A DNA stretch of 64,000 bases. It comes from Acidobacteriota bacterium. Its GTDB lineage: Bacteria > Acidobacteriota > Blastocatellia > Pyrinomonadales > Pyrinomonadaceae. Location: positions 1-64,000 of the forward strand of contig QHXQ01000058.1 in the NCBI GenBank assembly GCA_003223935.1, given 5' to 3'. The first letter of the stretch is position 1, and each line of letters opens with the position of its first letter. Position numbers and translations under genes: made by a program. Below the pieces are notes generated by a model. It saw only the letters and a program-made list of their open reading frames with translations, was not told the DNA's origin and did no database searches. This document shows positions 26,139-33,028 of this stretch, one piece after another.

Positions 26139-27026
26139 ATGTCTGTCTTACTTATTTTCGTTGACGGGTTAGGCATCGGCTCGCGCGGCACGCACAACCC
26201 GCTTGCACAACTCGACGCAGAGGCTGCGCCGCTTGCCGTCTTCGCGGACGAAGAACCGGCGTTACCGCACGACGGCGTACTTGTGCGCACCGATGCGCGA
26301 CTCGGCGTCGAAGGCCGGCCGCAGAGTGCGTCGGGCCAGACGACGATCCTGACGGGCGTCAACGCGCCCGCCGCGCTCGGTTATCACAAGCAGGGGTTTC
26401 CAAATGAGGCGATGCGTGCGATCATCCGCGAGCATTCGCTCTTTCTACAACTCGAACGCGCGGGCGTCCGACCCAATGTCTTCGCCAACGCTTACACGCC
26501 GCGCTTCTTCAACGCGCGTCCGCGCTGGGTTTCGGCGACGACAGTCGCGGTCGAAGCGGCCGGTTTGAGTTTTCGGCAACTCGATGATCTGCGCGCCGGT
26601 CGCGCCGTCTATCAGGATTTCACGAACGAGATGCTGATCGGAGCAGGCTTTGATGTCGCGCCGCGCACGCCCGAAGAGGCCGCGGCCGTGCTGGTTGACA
26701 TTGCGCATAAGCATCGCTTCACGCTCTACGAATACTTCATCACAGACCGCGTCGGCCACGCGCAAGATATGAACGCCGCGCTCGATGTCTTAACCAATCT
26801 CGCGCGCTTCATCCGCACGGTGCTCGCGCGCATCAAGCTCACGCGCACGACCGTTATCTTGACGAGCGATCATGGCAACATCGAAGATTTGAGCATACGC
26901 AACCACACGCTCAATCAAGTCCCCACGCTCGCGTGGGGCGCAGGGCGCGAACACGTGCGTGCGCGCGTCCGTTCACTCGCAGACATTACACCCGTCATCA
27001 TCGAACTGCTCACCAGAGAGGACTGA
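26139..27026 (+). CDS. Phosphoglycerate-mutase-like metalloenzyme (alkaline phosphatase superfamily)
   Basis: 295 residues. The metal sites of the superfamily are seen at the ends: LLIFVDGLGIG near the N-terminus (first Asp) and TSDHGNIEDLSIRNHTLNQVP near the C-terminus (Asp-His and His). SASGQTTILTGVN holds the Ser/Thr nucleophile position, and YEYFITDRVGHAQDM supplies the further Asp/His ligands. It is half the size of iPGM (~510 residues) because the transferase insertion domain is absent, so it is better called a metalloenzyme/phosphopentomutase-like protein than a glycolytic mutase. It starts 209 nt from the divergent tricorn-like gene and precedes the MFS gene by nine bases. Confidence 0.8.
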   Translation: MSVLLIFVDGLGIGSRGTHNPLAQLDAEAAPLAVFADEEPALPHDGVLVRTDARLGVEGRPQSASGQTTILTGVNAPAALGYHKQGFPNEAMRAIIREHSLFLQLERAGVRPNVFANAYTPRFFNARPRWVSATTVAVEAAGLSFRQLDDLRAGRAVYQDFTNEMLIGAGFDVAPRTPEEAAAVLVDIAHKHRFTLYEYFITDRVGHAQDMNAALDVLTNLARFIRTVLARIKLTRTTVILTSDHGNIEDLSIRNHTLNQVPTLAWGAGREHVRARVRSLADITPVIIELLTRED

Positions 27027-27035
27027 CAACCCCGT

Positions 27036-28502
27036 ATGCCCGATGCCACCTCCGAAACGATCCGCGCGCCGCAAAACCCTGCGCTCGACGTGCCGCGCTA
27101 TTCGCACTACGCGCTCGTCGTTCTGACCACCGTTAACCTGCTCAATTACGTTGACCGGCAAGTGCTGCCTTCGGTTGCGTCCTACATGATCAAGGACGCG
27201 CATTTGCAGTTGACCGACGCAGAGATCGGCTACATGGAATCGGCGTTGCTGCTTTCGTTCACCGTCTTCGCGCCGCTGTTCGGGCGTCTGGGCGACCGCT
27301 ACCCGCGCGCGAAAATAATGGCCACAGCCGCCGTCATCTGGAGTTTTGCAACGGCACTCACGGGCGTCGCGGATCACTTCGCGTACTTGCCGGGCGTCAA
27401 TTTTCATATCCCGTTAGTCGGCTGGGGCGTCGTCATGTCGAGCGTGGCCGTAACGCTCTGTCTCGTGCGCGCGCTCGTCGGCATCGGCGAGTCGGCTTAT
27501 TCGACGATCACGCCGAGTCTGATCGCTGACTACTATCCGCCGCGCCGGCGTGCGACCGCGCTCGGCATCTTTCAAGCAGCCATTCCGCTCGGCTTCTCGC
27601 TCGGTTTTGTGATCGGCGGCGTGTTGGCTGCCTACTTCGGTTGGCGGCGCGCGTTCATGGTCGTCTCTGTGCCGGGTCTCATCACCGCGTTCTTCGTCTG
27701 GCGGCTGCGCGAGCCAAAGCGCGGCGCGACCGACGAACCCGAACCGACGGCTTCACTTGATGAAGCGGCGGGCAGTTCAATCGCGCTGACTGCGGCCAAC
27801 GAGTCGAGCTTGCGCGCGGCTTGGAATATCTTCCGCAATCACGATTGGCTGCTCTCGACGGCCGGTTACACGGCGCTCACGTTCGTGCTCGGCGCGTTCG
27901 CCACTTGGGTCGCGCTCTTTCTCGAACGCGACAAAGGCATGTCTGAGTCGAGCGCGCCAGTGACGCTCGGCATCATCGCGCTCTGCGCGGGCGCGCTCGG
28001 CACGTTCGGCGGCGGCTGGGTCGCAGACCGCGTCGCGCGCGGACGCAGCAGCGCCTACTTCATGCTCTGCTCCATTAGCACCTTCTTAAGCATTGGGCCG
28101 ATGCTCATCGCGCTCATCGCGCACGACGCACGCATCTATTTGCCGGCCATCTTCATCGCCGTCACGCTTCTGTTCGTCAACAACGCGCCGTTCCACGCGA
28201 TCCTCTTGCAGAGCGTGCCGACGCGCGTGCGCGCGATGGCTGTGGCGCTCAACATCGTCGTCATACACACCTTCGGCGATGCCATCTCGCGCACGGCCGT
28301 CGGCGTCGCTTCCGATGCGCTCAAAGCCGGCGGCTTGATGCCGCTGGCGATGATTGCGCATATGCTCGGCATTGATCCGACGCGGCAGCATCTCACCACC
28401 GCCCTGCTCATCGCGCCCGTCGCCATGCTCATCTCCGCCCTGCTGTTCCTCTGGGGCGCAAAGACCACCAAGCACGATGCGCCGGCCAATATCGCGCACT
28501 AG
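27036..28502 (+). CDS. MFS transporter (spinster-like)
   Basis: 488 residues, 12 predicted helices in two halves separated by a loop near residue ~225 (PKRGATDEPEPTASLDEA). N-terminal NLLNYVDRQVLPSV and the GRLGDRYPRAKIM loop between helices 2 and 3 are the MFS signature A. GIGESAYSTITPSLIADYYP matches the spinster/Spns group, as does the DYYPPRRRATALG block. The substrate is unknown; spinster-like carriers have been linked to sphingolipids and sugars in eukaryotes, and bacterial ones are mostly untested. Tight linkage to the preceding metalloenzyme (nine-base gap) suggests a common transcript. Confidence 0.9.
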   Translation: MPDATSETIRAPQNPALDVPRYSHYALVVLTTVNLLNYVDRQVLPSVASYMIKDAHLQLTDAEIGYMESALLLSFTVFAPLFGRLGDRYPRAKIMATAAVIWSFATALTGVADHFAYLPGVNFHIPLVGWGVVMSSVAVTLCLVRALVGIGESAYSTITPSLIADYYPPRRRATALGIFQAAIPLGFSLGFVIGGVLAAYFGWRRAFMVVSVPGLITAFFVWRLREPKRGATDEPEPTASLDEAAGSSIALTAANESSLRAAWNIFRNHDWLLSTAGYTALTFVLGAFATWVALFLERDKGMSESSAPVTLGIIALCAGALGTFGGGWVADRVARGRSSAYFMLCSISTFLSIGPMLIALIAHDARIYLPAIFIAVTLLFVNNAPFHAILLQSVPTRVRAMAVALNIVVIHTFGDAISRTAVGVASDALKAGGLMPLAMIAHMLGIDPTRQHLTTALLIAPVAMLISALLFLWGAKTTKHDAPANIAH

Positions 28503-28544
28503 ATCGGTTTGCAGGTTACGCAAGCAGATATGTGTTGACCACTT

Positions 28545-28868
28545 TCAATTCGCGGTCTTGCGATTCTCTGCTTGACCGGCGGCGCGTTCGAGACAATCGG
28601 GCGAGCAATAGACGGTGTTGGTGGCGCGCAGGACGAGCGCGCGCGAGGCGGGCAGCCATGCGCCGCAAGCAGCGCAGTGGACGAGTCGTTCGTTCGTCGC
28701 TGCGGGCGGGCGTGCCTGTGTGTCATTTGGCTTGAGGTTGACGTTAAGGCGGCGCGCCTCGCGGAAGACGTCGAGAATGCGGCGGGCGGTGGCGATGTAG
28801 GGTCGTAGGCGCAGGTACAGGAGCGCAAAGCAGAAGCTGAGGATGATGAGAATGATGAGGTACTTCAT
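28545..28868 (-). CDS. Small membrane-anchored zinc-ribbon protein
   Basis: 107 residues. An N-terminal helix MKYLIILIILSFCFALLYL is followed by a basic stretch RPYIATARRILDVFREARRL, then a short zinc motif: HCAACGAWLPASRAL... VYCSPDCLE gives two Cys pairs (CAAC and CSPDC), like a treble-clef ribbon. No named family is recognised. The ATG overlaps the stop of the upstream TPR gene by four bases (ATGA), so translation is coupled. It probably works in the same membrane complex as that TPR protein. Confidence 0.72.
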   Translation of the reverse strand: MKYLIILIILSFCFALLYLRLRPYIATARRILDVFREARRLNVNLKPNDTQARPPAATNERLVHCAACGAWLPASRALVLRATNTVYCSPDCLERAAGQAENRKTAN

Positions 28869-29641
28869 TTCGCTCCTCCGGCGGCGTTGCGTTGTTGCGC
28901 GAGTTGCGCACGCAGGTCGGAGAGCGCAGGGTTGGCCGCGTTGACCTGCTGCAACTCGTTGAGGCGCTGCTCTGCTTCCGCGAGTTCGCCCGTGCTGATG
29001 AGCGCGGCGACGAGACTTTGCAGAGTCATCTCGTGGCGCGGGTCTTGCGCGAGCGACTTGCGATACTCACTGATGGCGCGGCGCGGATCGGCGGGCGTGT
29101 CGAAATAGTAGGTTGCGCCTAGTTCTGTGCGGACGTTGATGTCGTCGGGTTTCTGTTTGAGCGCCTGCGTGAAGTAGGCGCGCGCTTCTTTGAAGCGTTT
29201 GGGATCGGTCGCGCGCGCGAGATCGAAGAGCGCGTTGCCTAAGATGACTGTGGTGTCGTAATCCTGCGGCGCGACGTCGTGCGCGCGTTTGAGAATACGG
29301 ATCGCTTCGGGCAGCAGATCGGGTTTGCCGAACTGTACGGCGTAGAGATAGAGACCTTGACCGGCTTTGCGTTGCAGTTCGTGATCATCCGGGCGCGCAT
29401 CGGCTTTGGCGATGACAGCGCGTAATTGATCGTCGGTCAGCGAAGTCTTCTCTGTGTTGGTTGTGGCGTTGTTACCCGCTTTGGTCTCGTCGCTCGATGC
29501 GTGTGCGCTGTGCACGCGAGCGATTTCGGCTTGGAGGCGATCAAGCTCTTGGCGATTGGCGCGGTTGGCGAAGAAAAAACCGGCGGCGAAGCCGACGATG
29601 AGACACGCCGCGAGCGCGAAGACGAGTTGACTCTTATTCAC
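28865..29641 (-). CDS. TPR-repeat membrane-anchored protein
   Basis: 258 residues from a GTG at 29641 with GAGAGAG upstream. Residues ~6-28 form a signal-anchor (LVFALAACLIVGFAAGFFF). A Thr/Asn-rich linker and TPR units follow from ~85 on: DDHELQRKAGQGLYLYAVQF, DYDTTVILGNALFDLARAT, and PDDINVRTELGATYYFDTPA. It resembles CcmH/NrfG C-terminal TPR domains that assist cytochrome c maturation but lacks the CcmH CxxC half, so the role is open. It is coupled to the downstream zinc-ribbon gene. Confidence 0.8.
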   Translation of the reverse strand: MNKSQLVFALAACLIVGFAAGFFFANRANRQELDRLQAEIARVHSAHASSDETKAGNNATTNTEKTSLTDDQLRAVIAKADARPDDHELQRKAGQGLYLYAVQFGKPDLLPEAIRILKRAHDVAPQDYDTTVILGNALFDLARATDPKRFKEARAYFTQALKQKPDDINVRTELGATYYFDTPADPRRAISEYRKSLAQDPRHEMTLQSLVAALISTGELAEAEQRLNELQQVNAANPALSDLRAQLAQQRNAAGGAK

Positions 29642-29662
29642 GGCGGACTCTCTCGACTCGGC

Positions 29663-29938
29663 TTATTCGTTCTCGCCGTTCTGTCCGGGCGGCACGTAGG
29701 ACAGATCGTCGCGGCGGCGGCGTTCGGGCGGATCAGTGGCGCGCCGACGCGGGATCGAGCCGGTGTTGCGGCGATCAATTGCGCCGGGCGGGAGCGTCTT
29801 ACCGTGCACGGCCTCGGTCAAGATGCGCGTGATCTCTTGCGAGAGCGTGCGATGCTCGGCGGCGGCGCGGCGGCGCAACGTCTCTTTGAGATCGTTGGGC
29901 ACGTAAGCGCCGATGAAGACTCCTTTACGATTGGCCAT
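29663..29938 (-). CDS. Ribbon-helix-helix (Arc-like) DNA-binding protein
   Basis: 91 residues. The N-terminal ~45 residues MANRKGVFIGAYVPNDLKET... LRRRAAAEHRTLSQEITRILTEAV fit the RHH fold: a short beta strand, then two helices with the SxxxEI turn. The C-terminal half is Arg/Pro-rich and probably disordered. Such proteins repress their own promoter, often with a toxin partner, but no toxin gene lies beside it: the next gene downstream is the TPR gene. It starts about 90 nt from the 3' end of rnpB. Confidence 0.75.
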   Translation of the reverse strand: MANRKGVFIGAYVPNDLKETLRRRAAAEHRTLSQEITRILTEAVHGKTLPPGAIDRRNTGSIPRRRATDPPERRRRDDLSYVPPGQNGENE

Positions 29939-30030
29939 GCGGTTTCTCTGTGCTCCCTTGAAGAATTTGCTTGCGCCGTGCCTGTCGGGACTCGCGCAAA
30001 TTAATCAGAGTTGTCTGTGCCGTGTGTTTG

Positions 30031-30502
30031 AGAGCAGGTCTGTAAGCCGAATTCTGTGCTCTGCCCTGAAGCAGAGCGGCGATCATTCATCTAGCCCGTC
30101 TGTCGCCAGACGGATCAAGCGACCTACCCGGAGACGGTAGCCGCGAAGCCTTGCTGGCCTTGCGACTTCGGGCGGGCAGCCCTGATTGACCTCTCCCTAT
30201 TTGGTCTTGCACTGCGAGGAGTTTGCCTGGCCGCGCCTGTTACCAAGCGCGCCGGTGCGCTCTTACTTTAAGCCCGCGAGCGGGCCGCACCGTTTCACCC
30301 ATCACCCGCTGCCATCAGTGATGGCCCGCTGGCTGGTCTGTTCTCTGTTGCACTTGTCGTCAGCAATAAAGCCCGTTGGCAGGCCAAACCTGCGCGTTGC
30401 TCTTTTGCTGCCCAGCCGTTAGCTGGCTCGCTGCCCTGTAGTGTTCGGACTTTCCTCCCCTCCCGCCTTGCGGCGGAAGCGGCGACCGCCCGACCTGCTC
30501 TC
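30031..30502 (-). ncRNA. rnpB: RNase P RNA (class A)
   Basis: Read on the minus strand, the RNA opens GAGCAGGTCGGGCGGTCGC and near its start has GGGGAGGAAAGTCCGAAC, the CR-I universal segment. It ends ACAGAATTCGGCTTACAGAC followed by CTGCTC, which pairs with the 5' end to make helix P1. It trims the 5' leader of tRNA precursors. The ~472 nt length is longer than the ~350-400 nt of most class A RNAs, pointing to enlarged variable helices in the middle. Confidence 0.95.
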
Positions 30503-30514
30503 ACACGGCGTGAG

Positions 30515-30544
30515 CATTATAGCAAACCACTGTTGAACAGGTCT
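30515..30544 (-). promoter_or_regulatory. Sigma-70 promoter of rnpB
   Basis: On the minus strand a perfect TATAAT (30515-30520) is preceded by TAGACC (30539-30544, four of six matches to TTGACA) with an 18-nt spacer. The expected start site falls near 30508, a few bases before the RNase P helix P1. Confidence 0.7.
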
Positions 30545-30616
30545 ATTTTGATGTGCGACTACGCTTATTAGTTGGTCAAGCCGGGCCGAAGTCTTTAGTG
30601 CTGTCGGCTGCACGGC

Positions 30617-31558
30617 TTATGCCGGTAGCAGAAACTCAAGCGCCCGTTTCTTCAATCTGATTTCGATCAGGGCGGGAGCGGACGGTTGTTCTTTCTTCCG
30701 CTTCTTCTTGTGCCGCTTATATTTCTCCACCTCTGGCCACAACATATCGTCGAGGCGCAGGAGCAAGCCCGACCAATTCAGCTTTAAACATTTGCCCCGC
30801 CGCACAGGCAGAAAGGGAGCCTCTTGCTTCCCTTCCAAACGGTAAGCGAGATAGTGGGCAAACTCTTGCCGCGTGGCTTCTGTGAGCAGGACGAAGTCGA
30901 GCAGGCCGTCGCCGGGGTCTGCGTCGGGCGCAAGCAGCAGATTCGGGCCGAGGTGGCGTATGTTCATGGCTTCGAGCATCAAGTAGCGGCCCGATATGTC
31001 CGCGCCATCAAGCGTCGCTTGCAGTTCGAGCGCGCGGTAATCTGTGAGCGCGTCGTGCAGCGCGCGCAGAGCCAAGCCCATCGGATCGTTCGTCCGTTTG
31101 AAGAGCTTGGGGCGCTTCTTTTGCTTCGCGTCGAGCGCCGCCATGACATCCGTGAACAGGCCGCAGCCCAGCCCTTCGATGAATCGCGTCTTGCCCCAAG
31201 GGGCACAGACGATGCCGACATCAATTTGCCGCCGCCGCCCTTCATCCCAACCTGCGACGAGTTGCTCCAACGTGCCATTGATGCCAAGCGACTTGGCGAT
31301 GTTATTGGCTGTGCCGAGCGGTAGGATGGTGATCGGCACACTGCTACCCGCAAGTCGGGTGGCGACCTTGCGGGTCGTCCCATCGCCGCCAGCGACGGCG
31401 ATGAGATCAGCACTGGTCTGCAACGCCCGCTTCCACTTTTTTTCTTTCGCCGATTGATAGAGAACCTTGTGCCCCGCTTCCTTAACGAGCGTCAGCAACT
31501 CGTCGCCGGTCGGATGCCCTTTGCCAGCCTTGGGATTGTGGATCAATGTCACGCGCAT
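30617..31558 (-). CDS. Diacylglycerol-kinase-family lipid kinase
   Basis: 313 residues. The N-terminal catalytic domain begins LIHNPKAGKG and has the nucleotide loop VAGGDGTTRKVATRL and LPLGTANNIAKSLG, the DAGK_cat motifs. The C-terminal half forms the second beta sandwich (QIDVGIVCAPWG... FIEGLGCGLFTDVMAA, DPGDGLLDFVLL). It phosphorylates a lipid hydroxyl (diacylglycerol or a related lipid) with ATP at the membrane. Without a biochemical test the exact lipid cannot be named. It is the last gene of the long minus-strand run before rnpB. Confidence 0.9.
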   Translation of the reverse strand: MRVTLIHNPKAGKGHPTGDELLTLVKEAGHKVLYQSAKEKKWKRALQTSADLIAVAGGDGTTRKVATRLAGSSVPITILPLGTANNIAKSLGINGTLEQLVAGWDEGRRRQIDVGIVCAPWGKTRFIEGLGCGLFTDVMAALDAKQKKRPKLFKRTNDPMGLALRALHDALTDYRALELQATLDGADISGRYLMLEAMNIRHLGPNLLLAPDADPGDGLLDFVLLTEATRQEFAHYLAYRLEGKQEAPFLPVRRGKCLKLNWSGLLLRLDDMLWPEVEKYKRHKKKRKKEQPSAPALIEIRLKKRALEFLLPA

Positions 31559-31588
31559 GATCTGTCAGTGCGATCAACTGAATCGAGT

Positions 31589-32290
31589 TCAACCGAAATA
31601 CTTGTAGCCGACGCGCAAGCCCCCGAGCGCTACGGCGGGCAGCGTCGAGACGAGCACCCAAGTCATCACGGCGTGCGAGAGCGCAAGCGCCCAGAGGTTC
31701 GGCGCGCGTTGATAGACTGCGGCCCAGATGAGACCGCCGAGAAAGGTCGCCGCCATCAGCCAAGGGTTCGGCAGATGCAACAACGCGAAGAGTACGGCGA
31801 CGACGAAGGTAGTGCGCCAACCCGTGCCCCAGAACATTTGCAAACGCCGATTGATGAAAGCTTGCAGCGCGTATTGCTGAAACAAGCCCCACACGAAGCC
31901 CCAGACGGGGACGCCTAACAGTGCCCAGCCCGCGCGCCCGCGACCAAGTGTCGGCGCAACGCCGAACCAGAAACGGCCGACGAGCGCCAACAGGATCGCG
32001 CTCCCCGTCATCGGCAGCGCCAGCAGCCGACAAGCGCGCCAGAAATTGTCGCCCCTGAGACCGAGTTCGCGGCGCGTCTCGCCATGCGCTCGTTTTGACA
32101 TAAGCATCAAAGCGCAGGCCAAACCGACCGGCACAACGAGCGCGAGTTTCCAATCCGTCAACGCCAACACGATCCATTCCGCGATAAGCGCAGACGACAC
32201 GACCGAAGCGATCTCCCACAAGAGCAGCGCACGCGCGCCCGGCGCGACGAGATTTGTCGGCTGCGATCTAAAACTTAACTCTTCGCTCAT
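31589..32290 (-). CDS. CPBP (CAAX-like) intramembrane protease family member, glutamate pair missing
   Basis: 233 residues with six to seven membrane helices. The region matches the CPBP/Abi family: motif 2 FALLHLPN (H172) and motif 3 ALSHAVMT (H206) are present. Motif 1, normally EExxxR, reads QQYALQAFINRRL with glutamines at 138-139. In family members with proven activity the first glutamate activates the water, so this may be an inactive homologue or a divergent enzyme. The gene lies between a hypothetical membrane protein and the DAG kinase. Confidence 0.72.
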   Translation of the reverse strand: MSEELSFRSQPTNLVAPGARALLLWEIASVVSSALIAEWIVLALTDWKLALVVPVGLACALMLMSKRAHGETRRELGLRGDNFWRACRLLALPMTGSAILLALVGRFWFGVAPTLGRGRAGWALLGVPVWGFVWGLFQQYALQAFINRRLQMFWGTGWRTTFVVAVLFALLHLPNPWLMAATFLGGLIWAAVYQRAPNLWALALSHAVMTWVLVSTLPAVALGGLRVGYKYFG

Positions 32291-32347
32291 TTATTCAACT
32301 CAATTCATCGTTCAGCCCATTCAGATCAACGTTCATCGCGCTCACGC

Positions 32348-33028
32348 TCAAGGCTGTCCCTGTGTCGCCCACCACTCGGCCGGCACAGTCTTGCTCATCT
32401 CGTTTGACGGCACGTTGAAGTGCGCCACTTTGTCCACCTGCTGCAAAGTGATGCGCTGCCCGCCGCCGCTTGCATGCACGGCATAGACGTGCGCCTCATG
32501 TGCGCCCGCAGGGAGCGGCGGCAGTTGCAACTTGAAGCCGTGAAACTCATCCGCCGCGCGGCCGGCGGCGCGCACGTCCGGCCGATATTGATCTGCGCGG
32601 CCACGCCCGGCGAAGTGCCCGTCAATATAAAGCTGCACCTCGACACGTGCGCCCGGCCGAGACTCGTCAACGACCCAACCGACGACTGCGCCGTTCTCTG
32701 CACTGTCAACCGAACCGCGAAAGAACGGACTGAAGGCGTGATAAATAAATGCGACCGCGAGGGCTGAGACAAATAGTGCTTCAACGATTGACTTGCCGAC
32801 GAGCAGTTGCGTCAGACGCGCACGCGCGCGCACGCTCAGTTGCGCGCCCGTAGGTTCAACGATCTGCGCGTCGTCTGCTCGTTGCATCTCCGTCGAGACA
32901 GAGAGACGCGGCGCGTCCCCGTCGAGACTCGCCGCGTCTTCCTGTGTCCCTGTGTTCTCTTCTGCTCTTGCTTGCGCCGCATCCGCGCTGCTTGCCTCTG
33001 CGGGCGTGTGCGCTCCGGCTTCGCTCAT
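32348..33028 (-). CDS. Membrane-anchored protein with a lectin-like beta domain, unknown function
   Basis: 226 residues. A long acidic, Ala-rich cytoplasmic tail (1-80) leads to one transmembrane helix (~85-103, IVEALFVSALAVAFIYHAF). The outer domain then reads FRGSVDSAENGAVVGWVVDE, VEVQLYIDGHFAGRGRADQY and FHGFKLQLP. That pattern (GW-D, ly-dG, A-R-D, GF-LP) recurs as a beta module in glycosyltransferases and surface proteins, probably for carbohydrate or protein contact. The ATG overlaps the stop of the upstream DUF11-type gene by four bases (ATGA), so they are coupled. Confidence 0.65.
   Translation of the reverse strand: MSEAGAHTPAEASSADAAQARAEENTGTQEDAASLDGDAPRLSVSTEMQRADDAQIVEPTGAQLSVRARARLTQLLVGKSIVEALFVSALAVAFIYHAFSPFFRGSVDSAENGAVVGWVVDESRPGARVEVQLYIDGHFAGRGRADQYRPDVRAAGRAADEFHGFKLQLPPLPAGAHEAHVYAVHASGGGQRITLQQVDKVAHFNVPSNEMSKTVPAEWWATQGQP

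Noticed and set aside
26930-27140. Extra plus-strand frames crossing the metalloenzyme and MFS junction
   Set aside because: Arg-rich, overlap the ends of two clear genes.
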